From: CAZDBA01 sp964503615
GTDB lineage: Bacteria > Planctomycetota > Planctomycetia > Pirellulales > Pirellulaceae
Assembly (NCBI GenBank): GCA_964503615.1
Contig: CAZDBA010000185.1
Location: 1 to 8,897, forward strand
Length of the DNA stretch: 8,897 nucleotides
Direction: 5' to 3'
Each line of letters starts with the position of its first letter. Position 1 is the first letter of the stretch. This document shows positions 6,444 through 8,897 of this stretch, piece after piece. The translations under genes and the position numbers were made by a program. Under the pieces are notes generated by a model. That model did not search any database. It saw only the letters and a program-made list of their open reading frames with translations, and was not told where the DNA came from.

Positions 6444-7967
6444 TCAGGGTTTGTATTGCCTGGCGGCTGTGATTTCGATCGCTTTGATCAAGCCCCTTGC
6501 CTTGTTCATGGTTTCCTCGTACTCGCTAACGGGATCACTGTCGGCGACGATTCCTGCGCCGGCTTGTACGTAGATCTTGTCGTCTTTCACGACCATGGTT
6601 CGAAGTGCGATGCAGGTGTCCATGTTGTTGTTGTAATCAAAATAGCCAACGGCACCCGCATACGGCCCGCGCCGTGTGGGCTCGAAATCGTCGATGATTT
6701 CCATCGCACGCACCTTGGGAGCACCGCTGACCGTTCCTGCGGGAAGGCTGGCCATCAAAGCATCAATGGCGTCGTATTCAGGTTGCAGCTGCCCTGTGAC
6801 CGTCGAAGAAATATGCATTACGTGGCTGTATCGTTCGACCACCATTAGATCGGGCATCGCGACCGAGCCAAATTCGGTTACGCGGCCAACATCGTTGCGG
6901 CCAAGATCGACCAGCATCACGTGCTCCGCTCGTTCCTTAGGGTCGTCCAGCAGTTCTTTTTCCAGCGCGCGGTCTTCTTCGAGAGTGCTTCCTCGTTTGC
7001 GAGTTCCCGCTAGCGGGCGTACTGTCATTTTCCCGTCGGCGACTCGACACATAATTTCTGGTGAACTGCCAACCAAGGTCACATTGTCAGTCCGTACAAA
7101 AAACATAAACGGACTGGGATTCAGGACTCGCAGTGAACGGTAGAGCTCAAACGGTTCGCAAGTCAAATCGACTTCTAACCGCTGGCTTAGAACGACTTGA
7201 AAAATATCCCCAGCCCGAATGTACTCGACACAATCGTTGACCGCAGCGACGTACTCGTCCTGCGTCATGTTGGGCTTGGTCTCCAAGGGCTCTGCAGAAG
7301 TCGGTGCCTCGCAAAAACTCAAATTAGAGTCGGAGCAGCTGAGCCGTTGGACGATCGAATCGATTCTGCTGACAGCATCGTCATAGGCTGCTTGCGGGCC
7401 ATCGAACTTTTTTAGCCATGCTAATGCGACCACGTAAATGGTTTTGGTAATGTTGTCGAACACTACCATCGTGTCATAAAAGCCGAGCTCGACATCAGGC
7501 AATCCACGATCATCGTCCGGTGGGTTGGGCAGTTTCTCTACGTAGCGAATCGCGTCATAGCCAACGTAACCGATCGCACCGCCAACAAAAGGTGGTAGTT
7601 CTTCGTTAGGAGCGACGGAGATAGCAGTCAGGTGCTCGCGCAACACGTCCAGTGGGTTGTCGGCCTCAATCGTCTCTTCAGGGCCGTTTTGTGTACTGAT
7701 CGTAACGTGTCTATCACGAGCTATCAGTTTTTTTGATGGGGCAAAGGCCAAAAAGCTGTAGCGGCCTACCTGCTCACCGCCGACAACACTTTCAAAGAGG
7801 CAGGCTTGTGAGCCATCATCCAAACGGTGAAACGCGGACACGGGTGTCAGGCTGTCGCTCAGCAAGCGCCGTGCGACAGGAACGGCGTCTACGGCCTTTT
7901 TGGCTGATTGGGTGTCGCCAAAGCCGCTTTCTTCGCAAAACGCTTTGAACGTGGGAAAATGAGACAT
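6444..7967 (-). CDS. trpE: Anthranilate synthase component I
   Basis: A 507-residue protein that converts chorismate to anthranilate, the first committed step of tryptophan synthesis, working with a glutamine amidotransferase (TrpG) that is not in this window. The N-terminal domain carries LFESVVGGEQVGRYSF (57-72), a variant of the LLES region that binds tryptophan for feedback inhibition, with S60 kept. The C-terminal chorismate-binding domain has GDIFQVVLSQR (253-263), GSSPEIM (300-306), PLAGTRKRG (318-326), KERAEHVMLVDLGRNDVGRV (344-363), PAGTVSGAPK (409-418) and QAGAGIVADSDP (468-479). PAGTVSGAPK and the full N-terminal domain favour TrpE over PabB. ATG 7967 is the start, with no Shine-Dalgarno sequence. 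It is divergent from mcsA and heads the minus-strand cluster with hpt. No frameshift or missing catalytic residue was seen. Confidence 0.95.
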   Translation of the reverse strand: MSHFPTFKAFCEESGFGDTQSAKKAVDAVPVARRLLSDSLTPVSAFHRLDDGSQACLFESVVGGEQVGRYSFLAFAPSKKLIARDRHVTISTQNGPEETIEADNPLDVLREHLTAISVAPNEELPPFVGGAIGYVGYDAIRYVEKLPNPPDDDRGLPDVELGFYDTMVVFDNITKTIYVVALAWLKKFDGPQAAYDDAVSRIDSIVQRLSCSDSNLSFCEAPTSAEPLETKPNMTQDEYVAAVNDCVEYIRAGDIFQVVLSQRLEVDLTCEPFELYRSLRVLNPSPFMFFVRTDNVTLVGSSPEIMCRVADGKMTVRPLAGTRKRGSTLEEDRALEKELLDDPKERAEHVMLVDLGRNDVGRVTEFGSVAMPDLMVVERYSHVMHISSTVTGQLQPEYDAIDALMASLPAGTVSGAPKVRAMEIIDDFEPTRRGPYAGAVGYFDYNNNMDTCIALRTMVVKDDKIYVQAGAGIVADSDPVSEYEETMNKARGLIKAIEITAARQYKP

Positions 7968-8010
7968 AAGAGAATTCTGTTTTGATTCGCTCTTGTATCG
8001 AGCTGGTACT

Positions 8011-8035
8011 GCTGCGTACTATCCAATAACGCAGC
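8011..8035 (-). promoter_or_regulatory. Dyad (7-bp arms) upstream of trpE
   Basis: Arms GCTGCGT (8011-8017) and ACGCAGC (8029-8035) are perfectly complementary with an 11-base spacer, centred about 55 bp before the trpE ATG. It could be a repressor operator or a leader hairpin. There is no T run, so it is not a normal terminator, and no run of Trp codons nearby to suggest classical attenuation. Chance is possible. Confidence 0.35.
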
Positions 8036-8084
8036 CCGGACGCCATCGAACAGGATTCCACTGCGGAAGCCAGATTTCCCTCGG

Positions 8085-8113
8085 TTGGGTGATGGGGCAG
8101 GTTGCGGTAGAAT
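8085..8113 (+). promoter_or_regulatory. Candidate sigma70-type promoter for mcsA
   Basis: TTGGGT (8085-8090) and TAGAAT (8108-8113) are separated by 17 bp. The -10 matches five of six consensus bases, the -35 only three. It would give a leader of roughly 85 bases before the mcsA ATG. A 10-bp palindrome (8188-8197) lies just before the start codon. No match to a CtsR-type operator was noticed. Confidence 0.3.
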
Positions 8114-8204
8114 CCATGAACAGCTTATCACTGAGGCGAAGGTCAAACAACGTCTCGGGTGCTGCAAATAAACTATCACGTCGAGATTCGTCGACGATTC
8201 AAAT

Positions 8205-8726
8205 ATGAAATGTCAAAAGTGTGAAAAGCATGCCACGTTTCACATTACCGACCTTACCGGTGATGAACTACTGGCGTTGCACCTCTGCCCCGATTGCGCA
8301 AAGAAGTATCTGAAGACCGATGATCCTGCGATCGAATCGGACGAAGCCACTCCGACGATCTCGGGTGTTCTCAGTGGTCAGTTGAAACTGGAAGAGACAG
8401 CGGAAGACCTGAAAGAGCTGGATGCCAAGCAATGTCCGGTTTGCGGAATTTCGTTCTATCAGTTTCGCCAGTCGGGCCGGTTGGGCTGTCCGCACGACTA
8501 TGAATTTTTTGCCAGCGAACTCGAGCCGTTGCTGGTAAACGTTCACGGTGAAACGGATCATGTTGGCAAACGCCCAGAAAACTCTTCGCCTGATTCCGCA
8601 TTGCAAATCGATTTGATTCGTATGCGTCGCGAAATGAAAGATGCGATTGAACAGGAAGATTACGAACGGGCCTCCTCGCTTCGAGATCAAATTCGAACGA
8701 TCGAACGAGGTGGTGAAGATGTTTGA
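8205..8726 (+). CDS. mcsA: McsA-like zinc-binding activator with UVR motif
   Basis: A 173-residue protein. In Firmicutes McsA binds zinc and activates the arginine kinase McsB, which marks proteins for ClpC-ClpP. The first zinc site is C3-x2-C6 with C28-x2-C31. The second is CPVCG (77-81) followed by GRLGCPHDY (91-99), where the usual last CxxC reads C95-P-H97-D98. HVGKRP (119-124) is the conserved H-x-GK-x-P step. A UvrB/UvrC (UVR) motif helix pair closes the protein (about 136-167, EDYERASSLRDQI). Length fits the family. ATG 8205 is chosen because the first zinc-finger Cys follows at once; there is no Shine-Dalgarno sequence. It overlaps mcsB by 8 bp, which fixes the identity more firmly than the UVR motif alone. 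No ctsR precedes it; trpE is divergent. Confidence 0.92.
   Translation: MKCQKCEKHATFHITDLTGDELLALHLCPDCAKKYLKTDDPAIESDEATPTISGVLSGQLKLEETAEDLKELDAKQCPVCGISFYQFRQSGRLGCPHDYEFFASELEPLLVNVHGETDHVGKRPENSSPDSALQIDLIRMRREMKDAIEQEDYERASSLRDQIRTIERGGEDV
8706..8713 (+). promoter_or_regulatory. Shine-Dalgarno sequence for mcsB inside mcsA
   Basis: CGAGGTGG contains GAGG (8707-8710), ending 8 bases before the mcsB ATG at 8719. It is the only strong Shine-Dalgarno match in front of a gene in this window and supports this start for mcsB. Confidence 0.65.
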
Positions 8727-8897
8727 TGATCTTGCACAAGGTTGCGGTGAGTGGCTGAAAGGAATCGGTCCCGAATCTGATATCGTGATGAGCAGCCGAA
8801 TTCGACTGGCTCGGAATCTGTCTGACTATCCTTTCATACAGCGTTGTACCGATATCGACCGCGCGAATATTGAGTCAACCGTTCGCGAACGGTTGAC
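8719..8897 (+). CDS. mcsB: McsB-like protein-arginine kinase (3' partial)
   Basis: Only the first 59 residues are present; the gene runs off the right edge. The protein begins MFDDLAQGCGEWLKGIGPES and continues DIVMSSRIRLARN (about 21-33), the hallmark N-terminal motif of McsB and related phosphagen-kinase-fold enzymes, closely matching the recalled Bacillus stretch GPESDIVLSSRIRLARN. McsB phosphorylates arginine residues of proteins using ATP, which in Firmicutes sends them to ClpCP. The catalytic C-terminal part is beyond the window, so activity cannot be judged. ATG 8719 lies inside the last codons of mcsA in another frame, with a good Shine-Dalgarno sequence before it, so the two are probably translationally coupled and made in similar amounts. 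Confidence 0.93.
   Translation, partial: MFDDLAQGCGEWLKGIGPESDIVMSSRIRLARNLSDYPFIQRCTDIDRANIESTVRERL

Noticed and set aside
7816..8061. Minus-strand frame over the trpE start with one Trp codon, as a trp leader peptide
   Set aside because: Only one Trp codon, no competing terminator hairpin, and most of it overlaps trpE coding sequence in another frame.
7993..8208. Small plus-strand frame from a TTG, ending in an ATGA overlap with the mcsA start
   Set aside because: The overlap looks like coupling, but there is no Shine-Dalgarno sequence or recognisable protein, and it spans the dyad and the candidate promoter. Chance is more likely.

Overview
The window looks like chromosomal DNA of a marine-type Planctomycete, probably Pirellulaceae. 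This is inferred from gene content and style, not from a database search: a repeat-built calcium-binding surface protein with a Spondin_N-like end, an EF-hand pair inside a transporter, an McsA/McsB pair with a variant zinc site, and mostly Shine-Dalgarno-less starts. No rRNA, tRNA, CRISPR array, insertion sequence or phage gene was seen.

Layout. (1) Bases 1-1701, plus strand: the 3' part of a large modular extracellular protein. It has RTX-type nonapeptide repeats, Pro/Val/Glu/Ala linkers and a C-terminal Spondin_N-like domain. A run of 100 N (176-275) interrupts it inside a linker; the repeats and reading frame on both sides show that it is one gene and that 100 is a placeholder length. A strong intrinsic terminator follows at 1762-1812. 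(2) Bases 1904-3532, plus strand: a dicarboxylate/amino acid:cation symporter (glutamate transporter fold) with about 110 extra residues carrying two EF-hand-like loops between TM3 and TM4. (3) Bases 7967 down to 3544, minus strand: a four-gene cluster, trpE, hpt and two GT4-like glycosyltransferases. The last three are tightly spaced, and the cluster ends 11 bp from the convergent symporter gene. (4) Bases 7968-8204: a divergent intergenic region with a dyad upstream of trpE and a weak promoter candidate for mcsA. (5) Bases 8205-8897, plus strand: mcsA and the start of mcsB (cut by the window edge), overlapping by 8 bp; in Firmicutes this pair forms the protein-arginine kinase that marks proteins for Clp proteolysis.

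The genes do not form one pathway. TrpE and Hpt are housekeeping enzymes of chorismate use and purine salvage. The two glycosyltransferases probably act as a pair on a cell-envelope or exported glycan, but both lack residues that normally hold the nucleotide-sugar donor. The surface protein and the transporter share a calcium-binding theme, the transporter loop and the surface repeats both being expected outside the cytoplasm. I see no clearly new multi-gene system; the most unusual items are the EF-hand transporter, the degenerate GT4 pair and the RTX/Spondin_N architecture.
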